NCBI RefSeq assembly: GCF_000987955.1
Contig: NZ_LAZU01000021.1
Location: forward strand, 62,001 to 126,000
DNA: 64,000 nt
Reading direction: 5' to 3'
DNA from: Paenibacillus sp. DMB20
Lineage (GTDB): Bacteria > Bacillota > Bacilli > Paenibacillales > Paenibacillaceae
Shown one piece after another: positions 1 through 7,374 of the stretch. Both the position numbers and the translations under genes were made by a program. Position 1 is the stretch's first letter. Each line of letters starts with the position of its first letter. The notes under the pieces were generated by a model. It was not told where the DNA came from and searched no databases. It was given only the letters and a program-made list of their open reading frames with translations.

Positions 1-2
1 TA

Positions 3-221
3 TGTGAAATAATAAAGGGAGATAATCAAGATGAACTAGACATTATATTTGAGTTATTGTTAGAAACAAAGGATAGTAACTTTATTGAAGAGGTTATTAG
101 GTTATCACATAGGGAAATGAATAAACGTATGTTTAATCAAAATGTAGAAACAGCATTTTTGTATTTGAGTGAATTTAAAAATGATTATGTTAATAACTTT
201 TTTTATCGAATACTTATCTGA
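3..221 (+). CDS. C-terminal fragment of an unrecognised protein, cut by the window edge
   Basis: An open frame enters from the left edge and stops with TGA at 219-221, giving 72 residues. The piece is acidic and helical in character (it begins CEIIKGDNQDEL and ends NNFFYRILI) and is AT-rich like the accessory DNA around it. I do not recognise a family. Its position next to an IS256 end suggests it belongs to an accessory region. It could be the tail of a small immunity-like or regulatory protein, but nothing seen here decides that. Confidence 0.4.
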   Translation, partial: CEIIKGDNQDELDIIFELLLETKDSNFIEEVIRLSHREMNKRMFNQNVETAFLYLSEFKNDYVNNFFYRILI

Positions 222-284
222 AAATGAAAAGGGAAATGAAAAACTAGATAAAAATCGTAAGTGACTATTTTAACAGTTAAGAGT

Positions 285-1030
285 GACGAGTCTGTAAAAT
301 AGTCTGTGTAAACTCCCAAATCTATATGGAAAGTAATGGAAATGTTGGGAGAGCACATGGGACTTTGGACAAAAGAGCAATTGCGAGCCTTTATTAAGGA
401 GAATAAGCTGGTAACAGCACAGGACGCGCAGAACGCTTTGAAAGAGCTGTTTGCAGAGACAATTCAGGAGATGCTCGAGACAGAACTCGATACGCATCTA
501 GGTTATGAGAAGCATGAAGTTAAAGCCAAGGTGACGCCAATAGCCGGAATGGCAAGAGCAAAAAGACGGTGGTCAGCAAATACGGAGAGCAGGAAATAGC
601 GGTCCCCGGGATCGGTTGGTGAGTTGAGCCCCTGGTGGTACAGAAGCATCAGAAGAACGTGACAGGCATTGAAGACCAGATCATCGCCCTTTACGCCAAA
701 GGTGTCAGCACAAGGGAGGTTCAGGACCATCCCCAGAACCTGTACGGCATCGAAGTCTCGCCCACGCTCATTTCCAACGTCACGAACAAAATCGTACCAC
801 TCATTAAGGAATGGCAGAATCGTCCTCTCCAAGGAGTGTACGCTGTTGTGTACATGGATGCGATTCACTTCAAAGTAAAGCAGGACGGGGCCATTGTAAA
901 CAAGGCTGCCTACATGGTCATCGGGATTGATCTGAGGGAACAAAGATGTGCTATGTCTGGGGTTAGAACGAAGGGATAGGGGGAGATGGACATCAAGTTC
1001 AGCACATGGGAGTCTACTAGGATTCTTCCA
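285..1030 (+). pseudogene. IS256-family transposase, 5' part, decayed
   Basis: Residues from 336 (LWTKEQLRAFIKENKLVTAQ, then LDTHLGYEKHEVKAKVTP) and from 635 (KNVTGIEDQIIALYAKGVST, VYMDAIHFKVKQDG) match the N-terminal half of IS256-type (mutator) transposases, including the catalytic-core segment around YMDAIHFK. The frame is broken near 540 and again near 600-635, and it is lost after GIDL near 930, so the enzyme is not functional. Several differences from the usual sequence lie outside homopolymers, so this is real decay. The stretch at 285-312 (GTCTGT and TGTGTAAACTC) resembles the terminal inverted repeat of this family and the end seen at 11436. Confidence 0.85.
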
Positions 1031-1082
1031 GGCTATCATTGGTGCTCACTCGTCTTTTGAATATCTTGGAGATTTTTCTGTG

Positions 1083-1124
1083 TTTACAAAACTGGGTAAT
1101 AATATGGTACAATATGTATATAAT
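1083..1124 (+). promoter_or_regulatory. Promoter of the antitoxin RNA
   Basis: TTTACA at 1083-1088 is followed 19 bases later by TACAAT at 1108-1113, which carries the TGn extended -10 motif. A second consensus TATAAT lies at 1119-1124. It points toward the terminator at 1204-1245 and runs antisense to the toxin gene. Confidence 0.55.
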
Positions 1125-1246
1125 AAAGAGGAGCGAAGATGCTGGAACATCCTCACTCCTAACAACAGCCGCTTTTAAGGGCGGTAGGCTGTACAAGGTT
1201 CAGAAATAGGTCGTCACCCTTGCCTAGGGCGGCCTATTTCTTTTTG
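1125..1246 (+). ncRNA. Putative antisense antitoxin RNA of a type I toxin-antitoxin locus
   Basis: A short transcript is predicted from the promoter just upstream to the hairpin at 1204-1240, where GAAATAGG pairs with CCTATTTC, followed by TTTTTG. It contains a second hairpin at about 1167-1191 (CAGCC with GGCTG). Its 3' end overlaps the end of the toxin reading frame on the other strand, including the stop codon, which is the TxpA/RatA and BsrG/SR4 arrangement. No convincing ORF with a ribosome site is seen in it. Transcript ends are inferred. Confidence 0.55.
1204..1246 (+). terminator. Hairpin terminator of the antitoxin RNA, overlapping the toxin stop codon
   Basis: GAAATAGG at about 1202-1209 pairs with CCTATTTC at 1233-1240, with an inner ACCCT/AGGG pairing, followed by a T-rich run at 1241-1250. 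The stem is symmetrical, so it may also shape the end of the toxin mRNA. Confidence 0.6.
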
Positions 1247-1347
1247 TTTTGGTTCAATGCTAAGACAATCGTTACGACCAACCCGATCAGCGTCACAAGC
1301 AGCGAACCGAATTGGATCATTAATGTCAGAGCATCCTTAACCTCCAC
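1234..1347 (-). CDS. Holin-like type I toxin peptide
   Basis: A 37-residue peptide starting at GTG (1345-1347) with a strong GGGAGGTGA ribosome site at 1354-1362. It begins MEVKDALTLMIQFGSLL, continues as one hydrophobic membrane helix (VTLIGLVVTIVLAL) and ends in a Lys/Asn-rich tail (NQNKKK). This is the hallmark of the small holin-like toxins (Hol_Tox family; TxpA, BsrG) found in Bacillus and Paenibacillus, which depolarise the membrane when not repressed by an antisense RNA. An extended -10 (TGGTATAAT; TATAAT at 1414-1419 on this strand) provides a promoter about 60 bases upstream. An overlapping antisense transcription unit lies on the plus strand. The family assignment rests on pattern, not a search, but length, topology and context agree. 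Confidence 0.85.
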   Translation of the reverse strand: MEVKDALTLMIQFGSLLVTLIGLVVTIVLALNQNKKK

Positions 1348-1413
1348 TAGGCATCACCTCCCTTCAGGGAGACTAGCCGACCGCCCATACTAGCCATTCT
1401 GTTGTTATGGTTA

Positions 1414-1422
1414 ATTATACCA
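1414..1422 (-). promoter_or_regulatory. Extended -10 promoter of the holin-like toxin
   Basis: On the minus strand TGG precedes TATAAT (plus coordinates 1414-1419), an extended -10 element. No good -35 hexamer is present. A transcript starting near 1407 would have a leader of about 60 bases before the toxin GTG. Confidence 0.6.
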
Positions 1423-1650
1423 TGATTGAAAGAAAAGCGCCTATTATCCAAGAGCGATGTCTTATACATATCTGATGAAGGAGATTCAGAAGATACTTTC
1501 CTAATCTTTAGTTGAAAAAGTCCGAGGGAGGGCCCTCCTAGGTATTTAGTTTCATCTCCCTCTCATAATCCTCAATTAGCCGAAGGCTTAACATGAAGCG
1601 CCCTTTCTAATGCGGTAATCGTTAGCAGAGAGGGTGCTTTTTTCGCCGTA

Positions 1651-1969
1651 CCCCTGCTCACTGATATAAGACCGATCTACACGGGAATACAGGCTCAAGA
1701 AAAGCATATTCCTAATACTCCAAATTACAAACAAGAAATAGCAAATGGACAAAACAAGAGCATTTTCTATGGCGATAATAAAACTGCACAAGAATTGCTT
1801 GATAAGTTTGCAGGAAAAGGAACCACTGTCACCAAAAAAGAGAGAGTGGACTTTGGTGAACCAATAGGAAAATACTATGACCCTGTGACAGGACAATATA
1901 GAGACTCATAGAGATATACATTATGGAAAAGATGGTGCTCATATAGTACCAGCTAAACCATCAGAATAA
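1651..1969 (+). pseudogene. Orphan Ntox50-type polymorphic-toxin C-terminal module, frameshifted
   Basis: The frame reads QEKHIPNTPNYKQEIANG, then FYGDNKTAQELLDKFAGKG, KERVDFGEPIGKYYDPVTG, stops at 1909-1911, and resumes one base shifted as RDIHYGKDGAHIVPAKPSE to the stop at 1967-1969. The order KHI / N-Y / NG / QELLDKFAGKG / KYYDP-TG / IHYGKDGAHIVPA is what I know from the polymorphic toxin type 50 domain (BECR-fold ribonuclease) at the C-terminus of large secreted toxins or phage head proteins. No N-terminal delivery part and no obvious start codon or ribosome site precede it, so this is a displaced toxin tip. No immunity gene is obvious next to it. Confidence 0.7.
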
Positions 1970-2115
1970 AATAAGAAAAGAGGATGTCTATGTCTGATTT
2001 ACTGTTGACAATCCAAACTGTCAAATGAACGGCTGCAATTAAAAAAAGCACCCACAACCAAACACTTTTTAAAATGTCAGTATACGGGTACTCGCTATTG
2101 AAGAGTTACACTTGT

Positions 2116-2560
2116 TTATTTACTTACACTAACTACTTTTATAAATTTGCTATATTCTTCCTTCGCAATAATAGCAAAGGGATCTGATCTTAACCAATTG
2201 AATTCTTCCTCAATAATATCATTCATACTTACAGTAGCTTGAATAGTAATTCCGATATAATCCTTAGATTTGTTCGGGTCGATGCTATCGAATAATTCTT
2301 TGTTGGGCACCTCATAAACTCGAACATTATCTTTAATATTATACCTGTCAATATAGTATTCGCTATCTAATGTGAGTTTAATATAGTTTTTTTTCTTTTT
2401 CAACGTATTTATCCAGAATGGTAATATCAGCGAATCCAGTATAGGAAACAATATTATTCTTATAATATTGCTTTTCTTGTACAGAAGATACAATTATAGG
2501 AGTAAGTATAATCAACAGGAACAAGATTATGGACATCAGGATTACAGAACTTCGTTTCAT
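2116..2560 (-). CDS. Small membrane-anchored or secreted protein, unknown function (frameshifted)
   Basis: Starting at ATG 2560 behind GGGAGTG, the protein begins MKRSSVILMSIILFLLIILT, an N-terminal membrane or signal segment, followed by a soluble part of about 120 residues (SYTGFADITILDKYVEKEK, then IKLTLDSEYYIDRYN, ending SKFIKVVSVSK). The frame changes at a run of eight T at about 2387-2394. With seven the product is one 147-residue protein. No lipobox Cys is seen. I do not recognise the family; it resembles small extracellular proteins of accessory regions. Confidence 0.6.
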
Positions 2561-2626
2561 AATATTCACTCCCAATTAGTAAAACATTGACCACTCAATT
2601 GAATGGTCAATGTTCATAAGTCTTTA

Positions 2627-2914
2627 TCAGTAACTCAAAGTATAAACATTTGTATTATAGCCCACATTGGAAGAATTCGGTGTGACAGAAATGCTAGCAG
2701 GACCGAATCCAATTCCATAGCTATAACTGCCACCTGAAGAGGTATCGTGAACATAAGATATAGCGATTTTTTTCACTGGACTTGAAGCGTCTATATCAGC
2801 TTGGAAATAGAAATTACCTTTAATGAAAATAGGGAAATCAGGAGTGCCGAGAGTGCTTCCCTTGTGTTCATAACCAGTTAAGCTAGAACTAGAACTCATA
2901 GACAGATAGAGCAA
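2627..2914 (-). CDS. Short Ser/Gly/Tyr-rich hypothetical protein, probably an N-terminally truncated secreted domain
   Basis: The frame gives up to 95 residues: SSSSSLTGYEHKGSTLGTP, FPIFIKGNFYFQADI, KKIAISYVHDTSSGGSYSYG and a C-terminus NVGYNTNVYTLSY. The alternating pattern suggests a beta-sandwich. No convincing ribosome site precedes the Met codons at 2914 or 2899, and the sequence changes character exactly at about 2895, where a plus-strand coiled-coil fragment begins. It therefore looks like the tail of a longer secreted protein cut by rearrangement. Function unknown. Confidence 0.4.
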   Translation of the reverse strand: MLYLSMSSSSSLTGYEHKGSTLGTPDFPIFIKGNFYFQADIDASSPVKKIAISYVHDTSSGGSYSYGIGFGPASISVTPNSSNVGYNTNVYTLSY

Positions 2915-3095
2915 GAAGCATCAGATTGCAGGCAGCTTGTGCAGTATAACCAGACAGTTCTAGTACGGCAGGAGCAAGAACTTGAAGATGCAAAGGCAGC
3001 AGCGGTAAAAATAGTTCAGGATGCAGAAGAGCGTCTGAAACAAACAAGGCAGATAGCTGAAAAAAGTCGCTCAGCTTGCAGAACTGGAGGGCTAA
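2882..3095 (+). pseudogene. Coiled-coil protein fragment
   Basis: A plus-strand frame without start reads EQEASDCRQLVQYNQTVLV, RQEQELEDAKAAAVKIVQDA and EERLKQTRQIAEK. After dropping one A from the A6 run near 3060-3065 it ends VAQLAELEG at TAA 3093-3095. The heptad-like Ala/Glu/Gln/Lys pattern indicates a coiled coil. It is headless and lies between unrelated scraps. I cannot name the family. Confidence 0.35.
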
Positions 3096-3099
3096 GCAG

Positions 3100-3246
3100 A
3101 TGAGTAACCACATACCTCAAAAATATCAAGGCGTGATGCACGATCTGTCGCAGAAGCATAAGGGAACAGGCAAACGAATTGAACTACCAGCCACCTTGAC
3201 CATGACTGTTTGTGGTGGACATCGGGATAGGAGGAATCGGTTTTGA
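3100..3246 (+). CDS. Very short ORF of unknown function
   Basis: ATG at 3100 lies four bases after the coiled-coil fragment's stop and gives 48 residues starting MSNHIPQKYQGVMHDLSQ, with a Cys-Gly-Gly-His near the end. No clear ribosome site is present, and the last part looks like run-on sequence. It may be the 5' piece of a truncated gene that followed the coiled-coil gene in an operon. No function is assigned. Confidence 0.2.
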   Translation: MSNHIPQKYQGVMHDLSQKHKGTGKRIELPATLTMTVCGGHRDRRNRF

Positions 3247-3317
3247 TGGATCCGCTGCAGTTAGGCTACCCGGCAACACAAGGACTCCTACGAAGCTAAG
3301 GATGAATGATAGTATCA

Positions 3318-4682
3318 CTAACTTTTTTTTTCATAGCGATAATAAACCTCCTTCATTATTGCAGCATATTTTTGGAGAACTGAATGACTAAACTTATGTC
3401 GAAAATGCTCAATCGTCGTGCAGCATCTTACGATGTTAGCAGAACTATTGATGCGATATGAAACTTCCAAACCGTCCAATATATATTGGATTCCTTTGAG
3501 TATGTTATTCCTCCGTAAATAATATTCTCCGATATCGGTCAGGAAATTGGCGAAGCGGTCATCTATAAGGTGTCCGGGATAACTTCCGACTGTTCCCCCT
3601 CGATGAAGATGTTCCCTGATCAAACCCTCAAACCTTTCGAGATATGTATCAATCTCAAAATGATGGATCTTAGCCGCTTGAATGATTTTGAATAAGGCTC
3701 TTAGGATTTCGTTCTCGCGGGAAGAAATATACTCGACGTACGGTTCAAGCACGTCTGTATTTCCTTTCATGAGTTGATACAGTAAACGGTTGCCTTTGGC
3801 CCAATCGCGAAACTGCGCTTTGGTTTCTTCAGCCCTTTCATCCGTTTCGATAATCCAGCTTTGATCCTCGTAGCGGGATAAATAATACTGGGCTTGATCG
3901 TAATCGTCGTTATCGGCAGCTATGGAGCCTAACAGCAAGTCGGAGTATAAAATGTAACCGAACAATGGCTTGGCTGGCTGCGTATGTTTCCTGTTCGACC
4001 TGTTTTGGTCATGCTTCTGGGCATACAGCATTCTGGCGATGCGTCCCATTTCTTGGGCATAAGTTTTTGCCTTATTCCACTTACGTAAGGACAATAACGT
4101 GTTGGTCAGATCCTTTAAAGCATCTAATTGTACGGCTTCGGGTACTCGCTGAATATAAGATTCAAACTGTATGGCGCAATCCAGATTATTTTCCTGATCC
4201 GAGTTTAAGGAGCATGTAAATATCCTATAATGGCACAAACTTAACCGCTCGGAGTGCTGATATTTTTCACCTTCTGCAACCTTCTTGTAAATAATAAGGG
4301 CTGCTTCTTTGTTTCCTTTGTGATATAACTCTTCTGCACTGTCAAAGAGCAGAGGGGAATAAGCCGGATTATCCATCATCATATCAATAGCCTGAACGAT
4401 GCAGTCGAGCTTTCCTAACTCAGCGCATCGCATGATAAACGGGCCTAGTCGTCTCCAGTTAGGCGATGATTCATTTACATATAAAGAATAAAAATATCCT
4501 TCTTCTAAATTCATGGCCCTTGTTATTACATCAAGATTTGAAAGAGACAGTGGCTGCTGCCTGTTGATGAATCGACTGAGAGTTCCCGAATTAATCCCCG
4601 ATTTATTTGCAAAAGAGGAAATGCTTAATGCTTCTTTCTTTATGTAACGTAATAGTTCCGTGCTGATGTCTGTAGGTACCAG
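3318..4682 (-). CDS. XRE-family regulator with TPR-like C-terminal domain
   Basis: An N-terminal helix-turn-helix (ALSISSFANKSGINSGTLSR, FINRQQPLSLSNLDVITRAM) is followed by about 380 residues of helical TPR-type repeats (for example PLLFDSAEELYHKGNKEAAL and EKYQHSERLSLCHYRIF). This is the architecture of the Rap/Rgg/PlcR/AimR-like regulators; a close family of about 450 residues is, as I recall, common in Paenibacillus. The start is uncertain. In-frame ATGs lie at 4757 and 4703, but the only strong ribosome site, GGAGGTG (4689-4695), is placed for a CTG start at 4680-4682, giving 454 residues. The promoter at 4736-4764 is flanked by two CTTATATAAG palindromes, suggesting autoregulation. A peptide or ligand effector is possible; none was identified. 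Confidence 0.75.
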   Translation of the reverse strand: MVPTDISTELLRYIKKEALSISSFANKSGINSGTLSRFINRQQPLSLSNLDVITRAMNLEEGYFYSLYVNESSPNWRRLGPFIMRCAELGKLDCIVQAIDMMMDNPAYSPLLFDSAEELYHKGNKEAALIIYKKVAEGEKYQHSERLSLCHYRIFTCSLNSDQENNLDCAIQFESYIQRVPEAVQLDALKDLTNTLLSLRKWNKAKTYAQEMGRIARMLYAQKHDQNRSNRKHTQPAKPLFGYILYSDLLLGSIAADNDDYDQAQYYLSRYEDQSWIIETDERAEETKAQFRDWAKGNRLLYQLMKGNTDVLEPYVEYISSRENEILRALFKIIQAAKIHHFEIDTYLERFEGLIREHLHRGGTVGSYPGHLIDDRFANFLTDIGEYYLRRNNILKGIQYILDGLEVSYRINSSANIVRCCTTIEHFRHKFSHSVLQKYAAIMKEVYYRYEKKS

Positions 4683-4724
4683 TGATATCACCTCCAGATC
4701 CATGTTCCATACCAAGGAAAATGA

Positions 4725-4777
4725 CTTATATAAGTAATTTAATGCATGAAACACCATCGGTCAATAGCTTATATAAG
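4725..4777 (-). promoter_or_regulatory. Promoter of the XRE-TPR gene bracketed by two palindromic operators
   Basis: On the minus strand TTGACC (4759-4764) and TAAATT (4736-4741) are separated by 17 bases. The perfect palindrome CTTATATAAG occurs at 4768-4777, immediately upstream of the -35, and again at 4725-4734, immediately downstream of the -10. The centres are 43 bp apart, about four helical turns. Confidence 0.65.
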
Positions 4778-5176
4778 TTATTTGTAAGTGGGTTTTAGTG
4801 AAGAGGTACTGGAGATTTGTGGAGGGATATTAAATTGCCGGACTATAAACTCCTGCGCTAATGTGCTTATCGATTATTATACAAGTTAATTGCATACATT
4901 AATTCTCTAACCTCATTTACATGTTTTTGGACATAAAAAGAGCCCTGAATGTAAAAAAAGGCATACCGAATAAGTAATCAGACTAAATTACGATATATGC
5001 TCAGCTTTTCCGTCGACATGCCATTCTTTCGATCCATTTCAAACTATTAATTTCGAGTAACATACCAGATCAGATTGCCATGGATTAGAGACACGGATAT
5101 GATATACGTAGGACAATGTACCTGGTACCTGCTCCACGTTAGTGAGCTCTCCAAATAAGTTGAATAGGAGATCGGA
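4778..5176. other. Intergenic region between divergent regulators
   Basis: About 400 bases between the XRE-TPR gene and manR. Apart from the double operator at its left end I see no gene; small ORFs here lack length or composition support. The manR ribosome site (AGGAG at 5167-5171) lies at the right end. Confidence 0.4.
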
Positions 5177-7129
5177 ATGAATAATAGGCAAAAAGAGATT
5201 GTTCGTAAATTATTAATGGAACCGAACCGGCTGTGGCTCGTTCAGGATCTGGCGGATCAGACCGAGTGCTCGGAAAAAACGATCCGAAACGATCTGAAGG
5301 TGATTGAAGAATATATAGTTAAGCACTCCAGTGGCCAGCTGGTGAAAAGGCCGGGACTTGGCGTCTATCTGGAGATCGGGGAAGCGGATCAGGCTGATTT
5401 ATTCCATCGCTTGTATTCCAACGAGAGTACCAACGAGGATGAATCCGATGAGGAAAGGGTGCTGCACCTGGCCTATCGGCTCTTGATGAACGCGAAACCC
5501 GTAACCATACAGAACCTCGCTTCACGGTTTTATGTGAACAAGACGATTATCCGTCGGGATATGGAGAAGATTGAGGACTGGCTGAGCAGCTTTGATCTGA
5601 GCTTAATCACTAAGCAGCGCGTTGGTTTAATGATCGAGGGCTCGGAGAAGAACAAACGGATGGCGCTGGCGCGGTTGAACCAGTTGATCAACCGTCCGGA
5701 GTTGACGGGACAGTTGATGCGTAACCAGTATGAACCGCACGAGATTGCAACCGTATACAATGAGTTGAAGGCGTTGCAAAAGCAGCATCAGCTCCGCTTC
5801 ACCGATGAAACCTTTGAAAGCCTGATGCTGCATATTCTGCTCATGGTCAAACGGACCAAGCTGGGACAGCCGATTTCGCTCTCTGGACAGGACATTGCCT
5901 TTTTGGAGAACAAGGCGGAATTTGCATGGGCTACGGCATTTTTAAGGCAGCTGCAAAAACTGTTCGCCGTCCCTTTTTCCAAGGAAGAAACCGCTTATCT
6001 AACCCTGCACCTGCTTGGCGGGAAGTTCCGATACACGCAGGAGGACGGAGGCGCCCGGCGGAGCGATCTGGCAGACAGCCACCCCCTGTTGCCACAATTG
6101 GTTGAACAACTGATTCGACGGATGTCGGAGCTGAATATGATCCCTTTTTCCAAGGACCAAGTATTATTGGACGGGTTGAAAGTGCATTTGTACACGACCA
6201 TGAACCGTCTCCATTATGGTCTGGCTGTGTCCAATCCGATGCTGGCTGAGATCAAAAAGATGTATCCCTATATGTTCGATCGGGTCATCATGGCGCTGGA
6301 AGAGGTAGGGGGAGCGCTCCATCTGCACTTTCCCGAAGAGGAAGCCGCATATTTGACGCTGCACTTTCAGGCGTCTGTGGAACGGCTTCACCAGAACGAA
6401 AGCCACCCTCAGAAGGTCATTATTGTGTGTCACATGGGCGTTGGGATGTCCCAATTGCTTCTCGCGAAGGTGGAACGGAGATTCCCGTCCGTGCATGTGG
6501 AGACAACGATGTCGAGAGCGGAAGTGCAGGATTATCTGGCAACTCATGAGGTGGATCTTGTCATTACGACCGTTGATCTGCCCGAGCTAAAATCACCTTA
6601 CATCCTCGTTTCCCCACTGCTAGAGGCCAATGACGAGCGCAAGCTGGAGCAAGCGATCCGGCGGCTTGATGAGCCGGACAGCAGGGCGGCCGAGGAATCG
6701 GTCTTTTTGAAATATACGACACCTTTTCTCGTCTTTCCTCAGCAGGAGGTAAAACGTCCAGAACAGTTAATCGCCAAGTTTGCGCAACTGCTGGAGGACA
6801 AAGGGTATGTCGAGGAAGGGTATACGAAAAGTGTGCTGGATCGTGAGAATATGTCTGCTACGACGATTGGGGGAGGCATTGCCATCCCTCATGGCAGCTC
6901 GGAGCGGGTTAAACAGTCCTGCATCGTTGTTGTGACATTGAAGCAGCCGATTACCTGGGGAACCGAGAAGGTAGAGCTTGTGTTCTTGCTTGCGGTTAAG
7001 CATGATGAGCGGAAAGAGATGCGGCAGCTGTTCAGGGAATTGTCACGGATCAGCGAGCAGCCGGCATTGGTCAGTGCGTTGTCTAAGGAGACGGACGTGA
7101 TGCGATTGTTGAACACGTTGAAAGGGTAA
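5177..7129 (+). CDS. manR: PRD-containing PTS-regulated transcriptional activator, ManR-like
   Basis: A 650-residue MtlR/LicR/ManR-class activator. Order: N-terminal HTH (DLADQTECSEKTIRNDLKVI), second winged helix (LASRFYVNKTIIRRDMEKI), two PTS regulation domains with conserved His (ESLMLHILLMVKR, YLTLHLLGGKF, KVHLYTTMNRLHYG, YLTLHFQAS), an EIIB-like domain with Cys in VIIVCHMGVGMSQ near residue 415, and an EIIA-fructose-like domain with the phospho-His in GGGIAIPHGSS near residue 571. Length and domain order match B. subtilis ManR, and the next gene is ManP-like. Phosphorylation by the PTS would set its activity according to mannose and glucose supply. Start ATG has AGGAG upstream. A hairpin terminator follows, so manP is transcribed from its own promoter. 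Confidence 0.9.
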   Translation: MNNRQKEIVRKLLMEPNRLWLVQDLADQTECSEKTIRNDLKVIEEYIVKHSSGQLVKRPGLGVYLEIGEADQADLFHRLYSNESTNEDESDEERVLHLAYRLLMNAKPVTIQNLASRFYVNKTIIRRDMEKIEDWLSSFDLSLITKQRVGLMIEGSEKNKRMALARLNQLINRPELTGQLMRNQYEPHEIATVYNELKALQKQHQLRFTDETFESLMLHILLMVKRTKLGQPISLSGQDIAFLENKAEFAWATAFLRQLQKLFAVPFSKEETAYLTLHLLGGKFRYTQEDGGARRSDLADSHPLLPQLVEQLIRRMSELNMIPFSKDQVLLDGLKVHLYTTMNRLHYGLAVSNPMLAEIKKMYPYMFDRVIMALEEVGGALHLHFPEEEAAYLTLHFQASVERLHQNESHPQKVIIVCHMGVGMSQLLLAKVERRFPSVHVETTMSRAEVQDYLATHEVDLVITTVDLPELKSPYILVSPLLEANDERKLEQAIRRLDEPDSRAAEESVFLKYTTPFLVFPQQEVKRPEQLIAKFAQLLEDKGYVEEGYTKSVLDRENMSATTIGGGIAIPHGSSERVKQSCIVVVTLKQPITWGTEKVELVFLLAVKHDERKEMRQLFRELSRISEQPALVSALSKETDVMRLLNTLKG

Positions 7130-7155
7130 TATTAGTATTAGAAACTTTGATGATG

Positions 7156-7187
7156 AAGCAGGACGGTATACGTCCTGCTTTTTATAT
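7156..7187 (+). terminator. Rho-independent terminator after manR
   Basis: AAGCAGGACG (7156-7165) pairs perfectly with CGTCCTGCTT (7171-7180) around a five-base loop, followed by TTTATATTTT. Confidence 0.85.
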
Positions 7188-7275
7188 TTTTGGGGGTCAC
7201 CGCAAAGTACTTGGAATAAGCATCGTAGATAGGCTCCACTTTGTGGGGATATTATATTGCGAAATAAACCTGTTT

Positions 7276-7350
7276 TTCCGGAAGTTCCGGTAAAAAGTTC
7301 ATCCGATAACAGCGCTTTCAGCGTGTACACTATAAATGTAAGCGGGATCA
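7276..7350 (+). promoter_or_regulatory. manP promoter with TTCCGG direct repeats and a cre-like site
   Basis: TTCCGG occurs at 7276-7281 and 7285-7290 and is a candidate activator (ManR) site. A -10 TATAAA lies at 7331-7336 with no good -35, as expected of an activator-dependent promoter. ATGTAAGCGGGATCA at 7336-7350 matches the CcpA cre consensus WTGNAANCGNWNNCW at all but one fixed position and overlaps the expected start site, a typical position for catabolite repression. Confidence 0.6.
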
Positions 7351-7374
7351 TGACAGCAAAGGAGAATAAGTATC

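Noticed and set aside
1588..1896. 102-residue ORF on the minus strand
   Set aside because: It is the shadow of the Ntox50-type module on the plus strand, has no ribosome site, and its composition is Phe/Cys/Ser-rich as expected of an antisense frame.
4822..4862. GGAGGG followed by a TTG-initiated eight-codon frame, possible signal peptide for the XRE-TPR regulator
   Set aside because: Too short, no hydrophobic export sequence, and the match of ribosome site and start could be chance.
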